From JAXHUH01 sp034211175 (GTDB lineage Bacteria > Actinomycetota > Acidimicrobiia > Acidimicrobiales > CAIXPF01), in the NCBI GenBank assembly GCA_034211175.1, contig JAXHUH010000137.1, positions 1 to 64,000 on the forward strand: a stretch of 64,000 nt of DNA, written 5' to 3'. The translations under genes and the position numbers were made by a program. Below, piece by piece: positions 35,220 through 43,985 of the stretch (its first letter is position 1; every line of letters begins with the position of its first letter). A model generated the notes under the pieces. That model worked only from the letters and a program-made list of their open reading frames with translations. It was not told the origin of the DNA and did not search any database.

Positions 35220-36359
35220 TCAGCCGGCGTTCGCCGCGGCCGGCGTGCGCGTCACCGAACGGGACCCTTTCCCCGGCCCCGACGAGCGAGCCGTGCTGTG
35301 GGCCGTCATCCAGTCGAGGATCCCGGGGACGCACAGCTTGGCGGCCGAGCGGCCCACGAACAGGCCGACGTGGCCGGCGGGCACCCGCAGCTCGGACTTG
35401 TCGGCCGAGCCGACGAGGTCGAGGAGCGGCTCGCTGGTGGCGACCGGCGCGATCGTGTCCTTCTCGCCGACGACCGACAGGAACGGCACCGTGATCGACC
35501 CCGGATCGACGGGCCGGCCCCCGAGCCGCAACGTCCCGTCGAGGATCGGGTTGCCGTCCGCGAACATCGTCGCCAGCTGGCGGGCCGCCGCACCGGGGAA
35601 GCGGATGTGGTCGCTCGCCCAGCTCGTCATCACCTGGTGGGCGAGCACGTAGTCGTCGTCGTCCAGCTTCTGCCAGAACCGCACGTAGGACATCAGCTCG
35701 GCCATCGGGTCGAGGGTGACGAACGCGGTCCGCATCGTCTCGGCCGGCACGTTGCCGGTCTCGTCGAACAAGCCGAGACCGATCCGGCGGGGCCGGAGCT
35801 GCTCGGGGCCCCGCTCCGGCGCGATCGGCGTGTCCAGCACGACGAGGTTGGCCACCGGCATCGCCGGGTTGGCGGCGAGCGACAGGAACGACAGGAACCC
35901 GCCGAAGCAGTACCCGAACATCGTGACCGTCTCGGCGCCGGCGTCGGCCGTCGTGGCGGCCACCGCCCAGGGCAGGTACTCGTCGCAGTAGGTCTCGAGC
36001 GTGTTCTGGGAGTCGGCGGGGCCGGGCTCGGACCAATCGAGCAGGTAGACGTCGAAGCCCGCACCGCAGAACCGCTCGATCAGGCTGTTGCCGGGCTGGA
36101 GGTCGAACACCGTCGGCCGGGTGACGAGGCTCATCACCAGCAGCAGCGGCGGGCCGAGCCGCTCGGCGTCGGCGAGCCCGTCCGGCGGCTCGTAGCGGTA
36201 GAGGCGCACCTTGTCGCGGCGGGCGACGAGGTGGCGGGGGCTCTGGCCGAGCTCGGGCTGGCCGAGGCCGAGCAGGTAGCGGGCGCCGTTGCGGGCCCGC
36301 CGCCGCTCGGCGTCGAGCCGACCGGTGATGGCGCCGACGATGCCGGTGTCCGCGCTCAT
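35220..36359 (-). CDS. phaC: Class III poly(3-hydroxyalkanoate) synthase subunit PhaC
   Basis: Alpha/beta-hydrolase-fold polymerase joining (R)-3-hydroxyacyl-CoA units into storage polyester. At 379 residues it fits class III/IV rather than the about 560-residue class I/II enzymes. The lipase-like box is GYCFGG with nucleophile Cys151; the triad Asp is in VVGEKDTIAP and the His in VPAGHVGLFVG. VYLLDWSEPGPAD and WASDHIRFPG are typical family segments. It overlaps the upstream small coiled-coil gene by 4 nt. The C-terminal 25 residues are Ser/Arg-rich and unconserved. Class III enzymes need PhaE, and the small gene upstream is the obvious candidate. Confidence 0.9.
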   Translation of the reverse strand: MSADTGIVGAITGRLDAERRRARNGARYLLGLGQPELGQSPRHLVARRDKVRLYRYEPPDGLADAERLGPPLLLVMSLVTRPTVFDLQPGNSLIERFCGAGFDVYLLDWSEPGPADSQNTLETYCDEYLPWAVAATTADAGAETVTMFGYCFGGFLSFLSLAANPAMPVANLVVLDTPIAPERGPEQLRPRRIGLGLFDETGNVPAETMRTAFVTLDPMAELMSYVRFWQKLDDDDYVLAHQVMTSWASDHIRFPGAAARQLATMFADGNPILDGTLRLGGRPVDPGSITVPFLSVVGEKDTIAPVATSEPLLDLVGSADKSELRVPAGHVGLFVGRSAAKLCVPGILDWMTAHSTARSSGPGKGSRSVTRTPAAANAG

Positions 36360-36682
36360 CGGCCCGACCTCCCGTTGGTCTCCGCGGCGTGGCCGGCGTC
36401 CTCCAGGCGCTTGGTCAGGTCCCGCACCTGGCGCTCCAGCTCACCGATCTCCCGGCGCAGCACCGCGATGTCGCTGCCGGCGGGCAGGTTCCAGAAGTGG
36501 AGCAGCCGCCGGCTGCGCGCCTCGACCTGGCGGGCGAGCTGGCGCTGCGCGGCGGTACCGAGCTCCACGGCGTCCGCGAAGGCGTCGCTCGCGGTCAGCT
36601 GCTGGAGCGCGGGCCCCATCCGTGCGGCCACACCCTCGACGATGCGCACGGCGGCGCGCCCCGGTGTCGGGACATCGGCCAC
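36356..36682 (-). CDS. Short PhaE-like/phasin-like PHA synthase partner
   Basis: 108 residues, mostly helical: FADAVELGTAAQRQLARQVEARSRRLLHFWNLPAGSDIAVLRREIGELERQVRDLTKRLEDAG. The FWNLPAGSDIAVLRREIGELERQVRDL stretch (NLPxxxDxxxLxxxIxxLExxV) is the signature end of PhaE and of polyhydroxyalkanoate-synthesis coiled-coil proteins. Canonical PhaE is roughly three times longer, so this is a minimal version. GTG 36682 follows GAGGGGGA; the stop overlaps phaC ATG (ATGA). Probably the stimulating subunit for PhaC, inferred from motif and coupling. Confidence 0.8.
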   Translation of the reverse strand: MADVPTPGRAAVRIVEGVAARMGPALQQLTASDAFADAVELGTAAQRQLARQVEARSRRLLHFWNLPAGSDIAVLRREIGELERQVRDLTKRLEDAGHAAETNGRSGR

Positions 36683-36866
36683 GACTTCCCCCTCACGTCG
36701 TCCCCGTTGTCACCACCGAGGGTAGATCGTCCCCGGCGGCCGCGCCCGGGGTCTGCGTCCCCCGGCGCAGGCCGAACATGAGCGAAGATGCCCGGGGCCG
36801 CGCGCCACGAGGCGCGATCGCGACGGCACACCACGGGGACACGAACGAGAGGGGGCACCGGGGACC

Positions 36867-38081
36867 ATGGCCCGAGCGGAGCGGCAGCAGCCGCTACCGG
36901 AGTGGATCGGCCGGGTCGGCCAGGTCAGCTGGGCGTTCCTCGGGTTCGTCGGCGCGATCGCGGTGCTGGTCCTGGTCGTCGGGGCGCTGCGCGACCTGGT
37001 CGTGCCGCTCGTGCTCGCCGGGTTCCTCGCCACCGTGTTCGCCCCCACCGTCGACCGCCTCGAGCGACGCCGGGTGCCGCGGGCGTTCGGCGCGCTGCTC
37101 GTGATCGCTCTCATCTTCGGGGTGCTGGCGGTCACGGCCACGATCGTGGTCATCGGGGTCGTCGGCCGCTCCGACGAGCTGACCCTGTGGTTCGACGAGG
37201 CCCAGGACCAGCTCACCGACGTGTCGGAGCGCTGGAACCTCGAGGACCTGGTCGACGACCTGCGGTCCGGTTCCGACGACGCCGGCCCGACGGCCGCCGG
37301 CGGCATCGGCGAGCGGGTTGGCACGGTCGTGGGGTCGGCCGCATCGGTTGCCTCCGGCATCGTGCTGGGGACCGTCCTGCTCTACTACCTGCTCAAGGAC
37401 GGCGCCCGGCTCGTCCGCCAGGCCGCGGCCCGCCGCACGCCCGAGGCGTCGGCCCAGAACAACCGCATCATCGGCCAGGCCGCCGGGAGCATCCGGGCCT
37501 ACGTGCGGGGCCGGACGATCCTGGCGCTCGTCCAGGGCATCGCCGTGGCGTTGATGCTGTGGGTGATGGGGGTGCCGCTCGCCGGTTCGGTCGGCGTCGT
37601 CAACCTCATCGGCGCCTACATCCCCTACCTCGGGGCGTTCGTCGGCGGGGCGTTCGCGGTGCTCATGGGCCTGGCCGGTGGCGGCACGTCGGCGGCGATC
37701 GCTGCACTCGCGGTGGTGCTGTTCGTCAACCTGGTGCTGGAGAACCTGCTCGAGCCCCGGCTGGTGGGATCGTCGCTCGCGCTCCACCCGATGGTCGTGC
37801 TGCTGGCGACGGTCGGCGGCGGGGTCCTCGTCGGCATCGTCGGGCTCGTCCTCGCCGCCCCGCTGGTCTCGATCGGCCTGAACCTGTTCCGGGAGCTGCG
37901 CGACTCCGGGTTCTTCGGCTCGGCCGCGCCCGGCCGGTCCGGCGATGCGACCACCGGCGATGCGACCACCGACGATGCGAACACCGACGATGCGAACACC
38001 GACGACACGAGCACCGGCTCGGGCACCGACGACGAGACCACCGGCTCGGGCACCACCGGCTCGGACGCCGCCGAGCGCTGA
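36867..38081 (+). CDS. AI-2E family transporter (PerM-like permease)
   Basis: 404-residue membrane protein of the AI-2E/TqsA/PerM family. Seven to eight hydrophobic segments include FLGFVGAIAVLVLVVGALRDLVVPLVLAGFLATVFAP, ALLVIALIFGVLAVTATIVVIGVV, IVLGTVLLYYLLKDG, and the hallmark GVPLAGSVGVVNLIGAYIPYLGAFVGG followed by LVLENLLEPRLVGSSLALHPMVVLLA. Substrate cannot be assumed to be autoinducer-2; members include ion antiporters and putative exporters. The last 55 residues are a hydrophilic Thr/Asp/Gly repeat tail encoded by 15-nt tandem repeats. GAGGGGGC precedes the ATG. Divergent from the PHA synthase genes. Confidence 0.88.
   Translation: MARAERQQPLPEWIGRVGQVSWAFLGFVGAIAVLVLVVGALRDLVVPLVLAGFLATVFAPTVDRLERRRVPRAFGALLVIALIFGVLAVTATIVVIGVVGRSDELTLWFDEAQDQLTDVSERWNLEDLVDDLRSGSDDAGPTAAGGIGERVGTVVGSAASVASGIVLGTVLLYYLLKDGARLVRQAAARRTPEASAQNNRIIGQAAGSIRAYVRGRTILALVQGIAVALMLWVMGVPLAGSVGVVNLIGAYIPYLGAFVGGAFAVLMGLAGGGTSAAIAALAVVLFVNLVLENLLEPRLVGSSLALHPMVVLLATVGGGVLVGIVGLVLAAPLVSIGLNLFRELRDSGFFGSAAPGRSGDATTGDATTDDANTDDANTDDTSTGSGTDDETTGSGTTGSDAAER
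37944..38018 (+). repeat. In-frame 15-nt tandem repeat
   Basis: Five 15-nt units starting GATGCGACCACCGGC, with a few substitutions in later units, encode DATTG-DATTD-DANTD-DANTD-DTSTG at the C-terminus of the AI-2E family protein. The unit length keeps the frame, so copy number may vary between strains. Confidence 0.9.
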
Positions 38082-38097
38082 CCCGCTCCGGGAACGG

Positions 38098-39579
38098 TCA
38101 GCTCGTCCAGGGGTCGCGCCAACCACCGTGGTCGGCCACGAGCGCATCCGCGGCCGGCGGCCCCCACGTGCCCGGCGCGTAACCCTGCACCGGGGGTGCG
38201 TCGTCGAGCAGGGGCTGCATGATCCGCCACATCTCCTCGACGCCGTCCTGGTGGGAGAAGCGGGTGCTGGTTCCGCCGGTCATCGCCGCGTGGAGGAGCA
38301 CCTCGTAGGGCGTCGGGCCCTCGCCGCCCTCGTCGGCGAACTGCATGCCCATGGTGATCGGCGCCGGCGCCGCGGCGTCGGCGTCGGCGCGGTGGGCTTC
38401 GAGGTGGAGCTGCACGCCGGTGCGGGGATCGAGGCGGATGACGAGCTGGTTGGCGTCGGCGCCGTGGCGTCGCAGCGCTCGGAACGCGAGGTCGGGCGGC
38501 TGGCGGAACACGAGGCGCAGCTCGGTCTGGGTGACGGGGAGGCGCTTGCCGGCCCGGATGAAGAACGGCACCCCCGACCACCGCCAGTTGTCGACGTCGA
38601 GGCGGAGCGCGGCGAACGTCTCGGTCGTCGAGTCCGCGGCGACGCCGTCGATCGCCCGGTAGCCCTCGTACTGGCCGCGCACGTAGTTCGCCGGCTCGGC
38701 GGTGGCGACCGCCCGGAACGCGGCGATGAGGCCCCGGCCGAGGTCGTCGGGCCCGCTGCCCGACGGCGGCTCCATCACCGTCGCCGCGACCACCTGCATG
38801 AGGTGGTTGACGACGACGTCGCGCAGGGCGCCGACCGGGTCGTAGAAGTGGCCGCGGGTCTCGACCCCGAAGTCCTCGGCCATCGTGATGTGGACCGAGT
38901 CGACGTAGTTCCGGTTCCACAGCGGTTCGAGCATCGTGTTGGCGAACCGGAGGTAGACGATCTCCTCGAGGCCCATCTTCCCGAGGTAGTGGTCGATGCG
39001 CAGCAGCTGTGACTCGTGCACGTAGCGGTGGAGCTCGGCCGCGAGCGCCCGGGCCGAGGCGAGGTCGTGGCCGAACGGCTTCTCGACCACGATGCGGGCC
39101 CCGTCGGTCAGCCCCGCCCCCGCCAACCCGCGGACCACGGTGGCGAACAGGAACGGCGGGACTTCGAGGTAGAACACCGGCGAGCGGGCACCGGCGATCG
39201 CGGTCGCCAGCCGGTCGAACACCCCGGGATCGCCGAAGTCGCCGGCGACGTAGGAGAGCCGCGCCGCGAACCGGGCGAACACGTCCTCGTCTAGGTCCTC
39301 GCCGGTCGCGACGATCGAGTCGCGTGCCCGTTGCACGAGCTGCTCGACCGTCCAGTCGTCGACGGCGACACCGACGATCGGGCAGTCGAGGAGGCCGCGG
39401 CACTCGAGGCGGTAGAGGGACCGGAACGTCATCACCCGGGCGAGGTCGCCGGTGATGCCGAAGACCACGAGCACGTCGCAGCGCACCGCGGCGGCCCCGG
39501 CGCCCGGTTCGACCGCGGCGTGCGAGGCGGCGCCCGGCCCGCCGGCGCGGGGTCCGGTCACCGGGAGACGCTCGCTCAT
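38098..39579 (-). CDS. zwf: Glucose-6-phosphate 1-dehydrogenase
   Basis: Oxidises glucose 6-phosphate to 6-phosphogluconolactone with NAD(P). 493 residues. N-terminal nucleotide loop FGITGDLARVMTF (consensus GAxGDLA), FYLEVPPFLFATVV, IVVEKPFGHDLASA, the substrate/catalytic motif RIDHYLGKMGLEEIVYLRFANTMLEPLWNR, and FFIRAGKRLPVTQTEL. The usual RIDHYLGKE reads GKM here, and TFRSLYRLECRGLL replaces the common KLxPALYxL, so it is a divergent paralogue. The first 25 residues are Gly/Ala-rich and the start may be internal. No gnd or opcA gene adjoins; a small membrane protein gene lies 19 nt upstream. Confidence 0.88.
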   Translation of the reverse strand: MSERLPVTGPRAGGPGAASHAAVEPGAGAAAVRCDVLVVFGITGDLARVMTFRSLYRLECRGLLDCPIVGVAVDDWTVEQLVQRARDSIVATGEDLDEDVFARFAARLSYVAGDFGDPGVFDRLATAIAGARSPVFYLEVPPFLFATVVRGLAGAGLTDGARIVVEKPFGHDLASARALAAELHRYVHESQLLRIDHYLGKMGLEEIVYLRFANTMLEPLWNRNYVDSVHITMAEDFGVETRGHFYDPVGALRDVVVNHLMQVVAATVMEPPSGSGPDDLGRGLIAAFRAVATAEPANYVRGQYEGYRAIDGVAADSTTETFAALRLDVDNWRWSGVPFFIRAGKRLPVTQTELRLVFRQPPDLAFRALRRHGADANQLVIRLDPRTGVQLHLEAHRADADAAAPAPITMGMQFADEGGEGPTPYEVLLHAAMTGGTSTRFSHQDGVEEMWRIMQPLLDDAPPVQGYAPGTWGPPAADALVADHGGWRDPWTS

Positions 39580-39598
39580 GCGGGCTCGCCGGCCGTGC

Positions 39599-40045
39599 TC
39601 AGAGCGGTGCGACCTCGTCGCCGTGGACCGTGAGCGCGTAGATCACGAGCAGGTCGACGACCATCACGGTGATCGACCACGCCGGGTACGCGGACAGGAA
39701 CGTCATCTGGGCCAGCGCGTTGAGCCCGGCACCGGCGATGCCGAGGACGCGGGCCCACAGCCGGCCGCCGAGGATGCCGTAGCCGACGACGAGCTGCACG
39801 CCGCCGAACAGGAGGTACATCGTGCCGACCGCGTTCGAGTTGAACCGGATGAGCTGCTCGGGCGTCAGCACGATCCAGTCGTCGCCCGCGATCAGCGCCA
39901 ACCCGTACAGGAGGTTGGCTGCCGCGGCGAGGAACGTCACGGTCGCCGCGAACAGCAGCCAGCCGGACGTGCGAGGCCGGGTCGGCGCGTAGACCGTGGG
40001 AGCAGGGTCGTGGTCGGCGGTGGGGTGGGTGGCGGTCGTCGTCAC
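39599..40045 (-). CDS. Four-helix membrane protein, DUF7144-like
   Basis: 148 residues with a soluble, Thr/Pro-rich N-terminus and four transmembrane helices: GWLLFAATVTFLAAAANLLYGLALI, AVGTMYLLFGGVQLVVGYGIL, LWARVLGIAGAGLNALAQMTFL and WSITVMVVDLLVIYALTVHG. The motif series (GWxxFAxxxxFLxAxxNLxxGL, LWAR, PAWSixxxxxDxxxxYALxxHG) is that of a common actinobacterial small membrane family of unknown function. GTG 40045 with AGGAAGGA about 9 nt upstream. It lies between a lipoprotein gene and zwf, all on the minus strand. Confidence 0.82.
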   Translation of the reverse strand: MTTTATHPTADHDPAPTVYAPTRPRTSGWLLFAATVTFLAAAANLLYGLALIAGDDWIVLTPEQLIRFNSNAVGTMYLLFGGVQLVVGYGILGGRLWARVLGIAGAGLNALAQMTFLSAYPAWSITVMVVDLLVIYALTVHGDEVAPL

Positions 40046-40059
40046 CGGTCGGTCCTTCC

Positions 40060-40854
40060 TCAGACGGGAACGGGAGCGGCGAACGGGGCGAGCGCGGAGG
40101 ACAGCTCACGGCGGGCCGCCACGACCGAGTCCGTTGCCGCGTGCATCAGCGAGTCCTGCCCGGACGTGTGCGGCTTCGTCCGGAAGCCGACGTAGGTCTC
40201 GAGCGACGAGCGGAGCGAGCTGACCGCCCTCCCCAGTGCCGTCAACTGCGGGGCGAGGCGCGCGTCGGTGGCGGCCATCGCGGAGATGTCGGCCTCGGTG
40301 CCGAGGATGCGTTGGCGAACCTGTGGCCACGTCGACGCCAGCTGCTCGACGTCGGTCACGCCGACGAGCTCGAGGCTGGCGTGGTCGTGGATCCACCGGC
40401 AGTTGCCGACGATCGAGTCGAGGCGGGTGCGCCGGTCGGTCTCGGTCCGGGCCTGGCGTTGCCCGTGGCGGGCGGACGCGTTGGCGACGAGGGCCACGAT
40501 CGCCACCACGCCGACCGCGATGAGCGCGAGGAGGATCCAGTCCTCGGCGTCGAGCCCGTCCTGCTCGGCGTTGTCGGGGTCGTCGGGGACGGGCTGGGCC
40601 GGCTCGGGTGCGGGCGCCGCGGTGGTCGCGGGGGCCGACGTCGTCGCGGGCGACGCGGTCGTCGCCGGGGCGTCGCCGCCACCGTCCCCTCCGTCGTCCC
40701 CACCGCCTCCCGGGAGCGTGATCGACGGGAGCGCGATGCCGCCGCCACCATCACCGTCGATCGGTTCGTTGGCGCAGCCGCCGAGCGCCAACAGCACCCC
40801 CACCAGCACCGCGGCGAGCGCCGCCGACCGCGTCCCTGTCCACACCGATCTCAC
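40060..40854 (-). CDS. Lipoprotein with internal membrane helix, function unknown
   Basis: 264 residues from GTG 40854, chosen because GGAGGGGGATC precedes it. A signal peptide ends in a lipobox (LLALGGCAN, Cys near 31), then a Gly/Asp and Ala/Thr/Pro-rich linker to about 100. A transmembrane helix (DWILLALIAVGVVAIVALVANAS) follows, then a helical domain of about 130 residues with RILGTEADISAMAATDARLAPQLTALGRAVSSLRSSLETYVGF. Having both a lipid anchor and a second helix is unusual; the C-terminal domain would be cytoplasmic. Similar in style to the gene at 42599. No family assigned. Confidence 0.65.
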   Translation of the reverse strand: MRSVWTGTRSAALAAVLVGVLLALGGCANEPIDGDGGGGIALPSITLPGGGGDDGGDGGGDAPATTASPATTSAPATTAAPAPEPAQPVPDDPDNAEQDGLDAEDWILLALIAVGVVAIVALVANASARHGQRQARTETDRRTRLDSIVGNCRWIHDHASLELVGVTDVEQLASTWPQVRQRILGTEADISAMAATDARLAPQLTALGRAVSSLRSSLETYVGFRTKPHTSGQDSLMHAATDSVVAARRELSSALAPFAAPVPV

Positions 40855-40901
40855 GATCCCCCTCCCGTCCCGGGCTCCGGCCCCGGATGTCGTCGTCCGC
40901 C

Positions 40902-41708
40902 TCACTCGCCGGCGACCTGCATGGCCGCGAGCGCCGTCGCGGTCTCCTCGAACGCGGCGTCCGTCGCCGCGGACGCCTCCTCCAGCGCGGCGGCCTCGAC
41001 CAGGCCGGCCGCCACGAGCGCCTCGACGGCGTCCGTCGCCGCGGCGTCGGCGACCAGCCCGGCGGCGATGAGCGCACCGACCGCCTCCGCGGCGGCCGCG
41101 GCGCGGATCTGCTCCGCGGCCTCGATCGTCGCCAGGGCGTCGAGGACGGCGGCGCCACGGATGGCGTCGGCGATCTCGATCGCCGCCTCCGCCTCGGCCA
41201 TCGCCTCGAGCTCGGCGCCCATCAACGTCACCGCCTCCGGGGTCAGGAACCCCTGGGCGATCGGGGTGCCCCCGGCGAGCCGGATGGCGTCGCGCAGCTC
41301 GGCGGCCCAGACGTGCTCGACGAGGACCACCCCGAGCAGGTCACCGGTGTCGAGGCCCGTCGCGGCGTCGATCACGTCGGCCGGGCCCATACCCGCGATG
41401 GTTCCGGCGTCGAGGTCGATGACGTCCGGCGCCGCCGTCGCGTCCGCGGCGCTCCGCAGCAGTGCGGCGACGGCCGAGCCGAACGCCGGGGCGCCGTCGG
41501 TGTCGGCGCCGCCCTCGTCGAGCTCGGCGAGCGTGACCGGTTCCAGTCGGCCACCGCCGCCCGTACGGAGGAACTGGAGGTCGAGCACGCGGATCACCCC
41601 ACGCGCCGACAGCCGCTCCAGCTCGTCGAGGACGAGGCCCTCGAAGGTCGCGTCGGCGCCGAAGCGGACGGCGACCACCTGGACGGGCCCGAGACCGGCC
41701 AATCCCAT
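40902..41708 (-). CDS. DUF6325-like protein with Ala-rich tail
   Basis: 268 residues. The N-terminal 130 residues fit the DUF6325/DUF1269-like pattern: GPVQVVAVRFGADATFEGLVLDELERLSARGVIRVLDLQFLRTGG, then LLGVVLVEHVWAAELRDAIRLAGGTPIAQGFLTPEAV. The remainder is a long Ala/Glu-rich helix-forming tail with heptad-like ADAIRGAAVLDALATIEAAEQIRAAAAAEAVGALIAAGL units. Probably a cytoplasmic coiled-coil protein. ATG 41708 is preceded by GGGGAGACG. It follows a LURP-one-related gene by 20 nt on the same strand, a pairing seen with small stress-type proteins in actinobacteria. Confidence 0.7.
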   Translation of the reverse strand: MGLAGLGPVQVVAVRFGADATFEGLVLDELERLSARGVIRVLDLQFLRTGGGGRLEPVTLAELDEGGADTDGAPAFGSAVAALLRSAADATAAPDVIDLDAGTIAGMGPADVIDAATGLDTGDLLGVVLVEHVWAAELRDAIRLAGGTPIAQGFLTPEAVTLMGAELEAMAEAEAAIEIADAIRGAAVLDALATIEAAEQIRAAAAAEAVGALIAAGLVADAAATDAVEALVAAGLVEAAALEEASAATDAAFEETATALAAMQVAGE

Positions 41709-41728
41709 GGACGTCTCCCCTTCGGTCG

Positions 41729-42358
41729 TCATCGGCCCTGGTGGGCCATCGTGTCGATCACGGCGACGATCGCGAGGAGCAGTGCGTCGTCCTGTCCGGG
41801 CGCGGTCTCCACGCCGTAGGTGTCGCGCACCCGCAGCCAGCGCTTCGAGACGGTGGCGACCGTGGCACCGCCCTGCTCGATCCGGTACTCGTGCTGGAGG
41901 ATGTTGCCGACGGCGCGCATGTCGTTGCCGCCGGGCACGTCGATCCGCCAACGGTCCCGCAGCGGCGTGATCAGCGCGTTGTGGACCTTCGCCGCGGCAC
42001 CGCCGCCGGCTCGTTCGATCGTCATCGAGTCCCGCACCCGCAGGACGCGCTCCTGGATCTTGTAGAGCTCGCGGCCGGAGGAGTCCTCGAACTTCAGGGT
42101 GGAGCGGAGGCGGAGCGCCTTGCCGTCGACCTTGAACACACGCCGGCCCTGGTCGTCCTCGATCCAGAAGTCGTCCCCGATGGCCAGGAGGCGTTGGCGC
42201 ATGCGGTACCGACCGCCGGCCGCGCCCGCAGGTGCCCCCCTCCGGCCGGGCGCCGGTGCGGCCATCGCCGGGCGCCGCATCGCCGCTCCGGTCGCCGCGC
42301 CCGCCACGGCACCGGCCGCGACCGCGCGGCGTCGTCGGGCCTGTCGTGCTCTGCGCAT
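41729..42358 (-). CDS. LURP-one-related (tubby-C-like) protein
   Basis: 209 residues: an Arg/Ala-rich N-terminus (about 48 residues, possibly membrane- or nucleic-acid-interacting), then the LOR/tubby-C-like beta barrel. Seen are RYRMRQRLLAIGDDFWIEDDQGRRVFKVDGKALRLRSTLKFEDSSGRELYKIQERVLRVRDSMTIE, DVPGGNDMRAVGNILQHEYRIEQGG and VSKRWLRVRDTYGVE. The fold is related to phospholipid scramblases; the bacterial function is unknown. ATG 42358 follows GGGGAGAGACGG. Same-strand neighbour of the DUF6325-like gene and probably co-transcribed with it. Confidence 0.85.
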   Translation of the reverse strand: MRRARQARRRRAVAAGAVAGAATGAAMRRPAMAAPAPGRRGAPAGAAGGRYRMRQRLLAIGDDFWIEDDQGRRVFKVDGKALRLRSTLKFEDSSGRELYKIQERVLRVRDSMTIERAGGGAAAKVHNALITPLRDRWRIDVPGGNDMRAVGNILQHEYRIEQGGATVATVSKRWLRVRDTYGVETAPGQDDALLLAIVAVIDTMAHQGR

Positions 42359-42598
42359 CGGCCGTCTCTCCCCTGTCGGCTCGTGGACGTCGGTCGCGGC
42401 GGCGTCGCCACGGCGCCGACGCCTCACCGGCCCGCTCGGCGTCGTGGCGGGACCGGCTCGCGCCCAACTCAAGTCGTCGGGCAGGTCCGCGGCCATCACC
42501 CGAGGAGGATGATCCTGGCCTCCGACCTGCGCTCCTGCGGTGGCCACGCACGCGGGCGACCGCCCGGCGCGGGTGACGTGGAGCCCCGGCGCGACCAC
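42359..42598. other. Intergenic region, 240 bp
   Basis: Between the small lipoprotein gene and the LURP-one-related gene, both on the minus strand. I see no credible reading frame with a ribosome-binding site and no strong hairpin. It probably holds the promoter of the LURP-one/DUF6325 pair. Confidence 0.5.
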
Positions 42599-43063
42599 CT
42601 ACTCGCAGTCGGTGTCGAGCGCGGCGAGGAGATCGCTGCCGGCGCTGCGGACGCCCTCGACGGCGTCGACCACGCCGCTGCGGTTCTCCTGACCGATGCC
42701 GGAGTCGCCGAGCTCGGCGACCGCCGAGCGCAGATCGTCGAGCGCGGACCGGAGGGCGTCGGCCTCGTCGCCGACGACCTCACCGCCTGCCTCGCGCACC
42801 TCGGCGAGCTGCTCGGAGACGCCGTCGACGTCCTCGCGCACGCTGTCGGCGCCGTCGGCCACCAGGTCGGCGTTCGCGAGCTCGTCGAGCTCCTCGCGCA
42901 GGTCCGCCCGCTCGTCGCAGTACGCCGCCTCGGCGTCGGCAGCGTCGTCGTCATCGCTGCACCCGGCCACGAGCCCGACGGCGAGCGATGTTGCGAGCAG
43001 CGTGCGACCGGCGATCCGGCGATACCGGACAGACCGGGCGTGATCTCGATGGTTCGGTGTCAT
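42599..43063 (-). CDS. Small helical lipoprotein
   Basis: 154 residues. A twin-basic N-terminus (SVRYRRIAGRTLL) and hydrophobic run lead to the lipobox LVAGCSDDDD (Cys near 35). The mature part is acidic and helical with heptad-like DLREELDELANADLVADGADSVREDVDGVSEQLAEVREAGGEVVGDEADALRSALDDLRSAVAEL, looking like a coiled-coil. One Cys in YCDERA and one at the C-terminus (DTDCE) may form a disulfide. GAAGGAGCTGACG precedes ATG 43063, 11 nt after the HAD gene stop, so it ends the sulfatase operon. Function unknown. Confidence 0.7.
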   Translation of the reverse strand: MTPNHRDHARSVRYRRIAGRTLLATSLAVGLVAGCSDDDDAADAEAAYCDERADLREELDELANADLVADGADSVREDVDGVSEQLAEVREAGGEVVGDEADALRSALDDLRSAVAELGDSGIGQENRSGVVDAVEGVRSAGSDLLAALDTDCE

Positions 43064-43074
43064 CGTCAGCTCCT

Positions 43075-43985
43075 TCAGTCGGCGAAGACCGTGGACCAGT
43101 CCCGGGCCATGCTCACGACGACCCAGCCTTCGCGCCGTCCGATGTCGGTGATCGACGCCGACTCGGCGAACGTCGCGGCCTTGCTCTGGTACGCGTACTC
43201 CCGCTCGGCGTCGTCGTGGTCCACGAGGATCGCCAGCCCCGGATGGCTGCCGGCGCAGGCCCACTCGAGCATCTCGCGGTCCCCGGCGGAGTTGCCGGCG
43301 GCGAGGACCGGTCTCCGCCCGAGCTGGGTCTGGATGTTGGCGATCTTCGCCGGACCCTCGTTCGCCTCGCCGAGGACGGAGGCGGTGCGTCTGGCCACCG
43401 GCGGGCCGTCCGCGGCGTTGCGCCCGACCTCGTAGCCGATGAGGGTCCCGACGACGAGCTCCGCCGGCACGCCGTAGAGCTCCTCGCTGACGGCGCGGAC
43501 GAACTCGGTCCCACCGCCGGTGACGATCCCGACGGTCACGTCGTGGCGGCGCAGCTCGTCGATCAGCTCGAGCATCGGCTGGTAGACGAGGCCGCTGACG
43601 GGGCGGCTGAACCTCGGGTGCTTCCAGCGGCCGACGAACTCCTCGATCTGCGCGGCGAACTCCTCGGGGGTCTGGCCCTCGAAGAGGCCGGCGAGCGCCA
43701 GGGCGATGCGGACCAGGCCGACACCGGCGATCTCTTCGGGGTCGCCGCCGAGGAGGGCGGCGAGCTCGGGGCGCTCGGCGATCTCCGGGTCCTGCTCGCG
43801 TCGGCGCACCAGGACGTCGACGAAGAAGGCGAGCTGGACGTACTCGGGCTTCTCGCACCAGAGCGTGCCGTCGTTGTCGAAGTAGGCGATGCGCTCGGCG
43901 ACGGGGATCTCGTCGATCCGGTCGAGGTGGTCGACGATGGCGTCGCGGACCGGGCCGGGTCGCCACGAGGGCAAGCGCTCGTCGG

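Noticed and set aside
37944..38018. CRISPR-like array
   Set aside because: The repeat is a contiguous 15-nt in-frame tandem without spacers; no cas genes are in the window.
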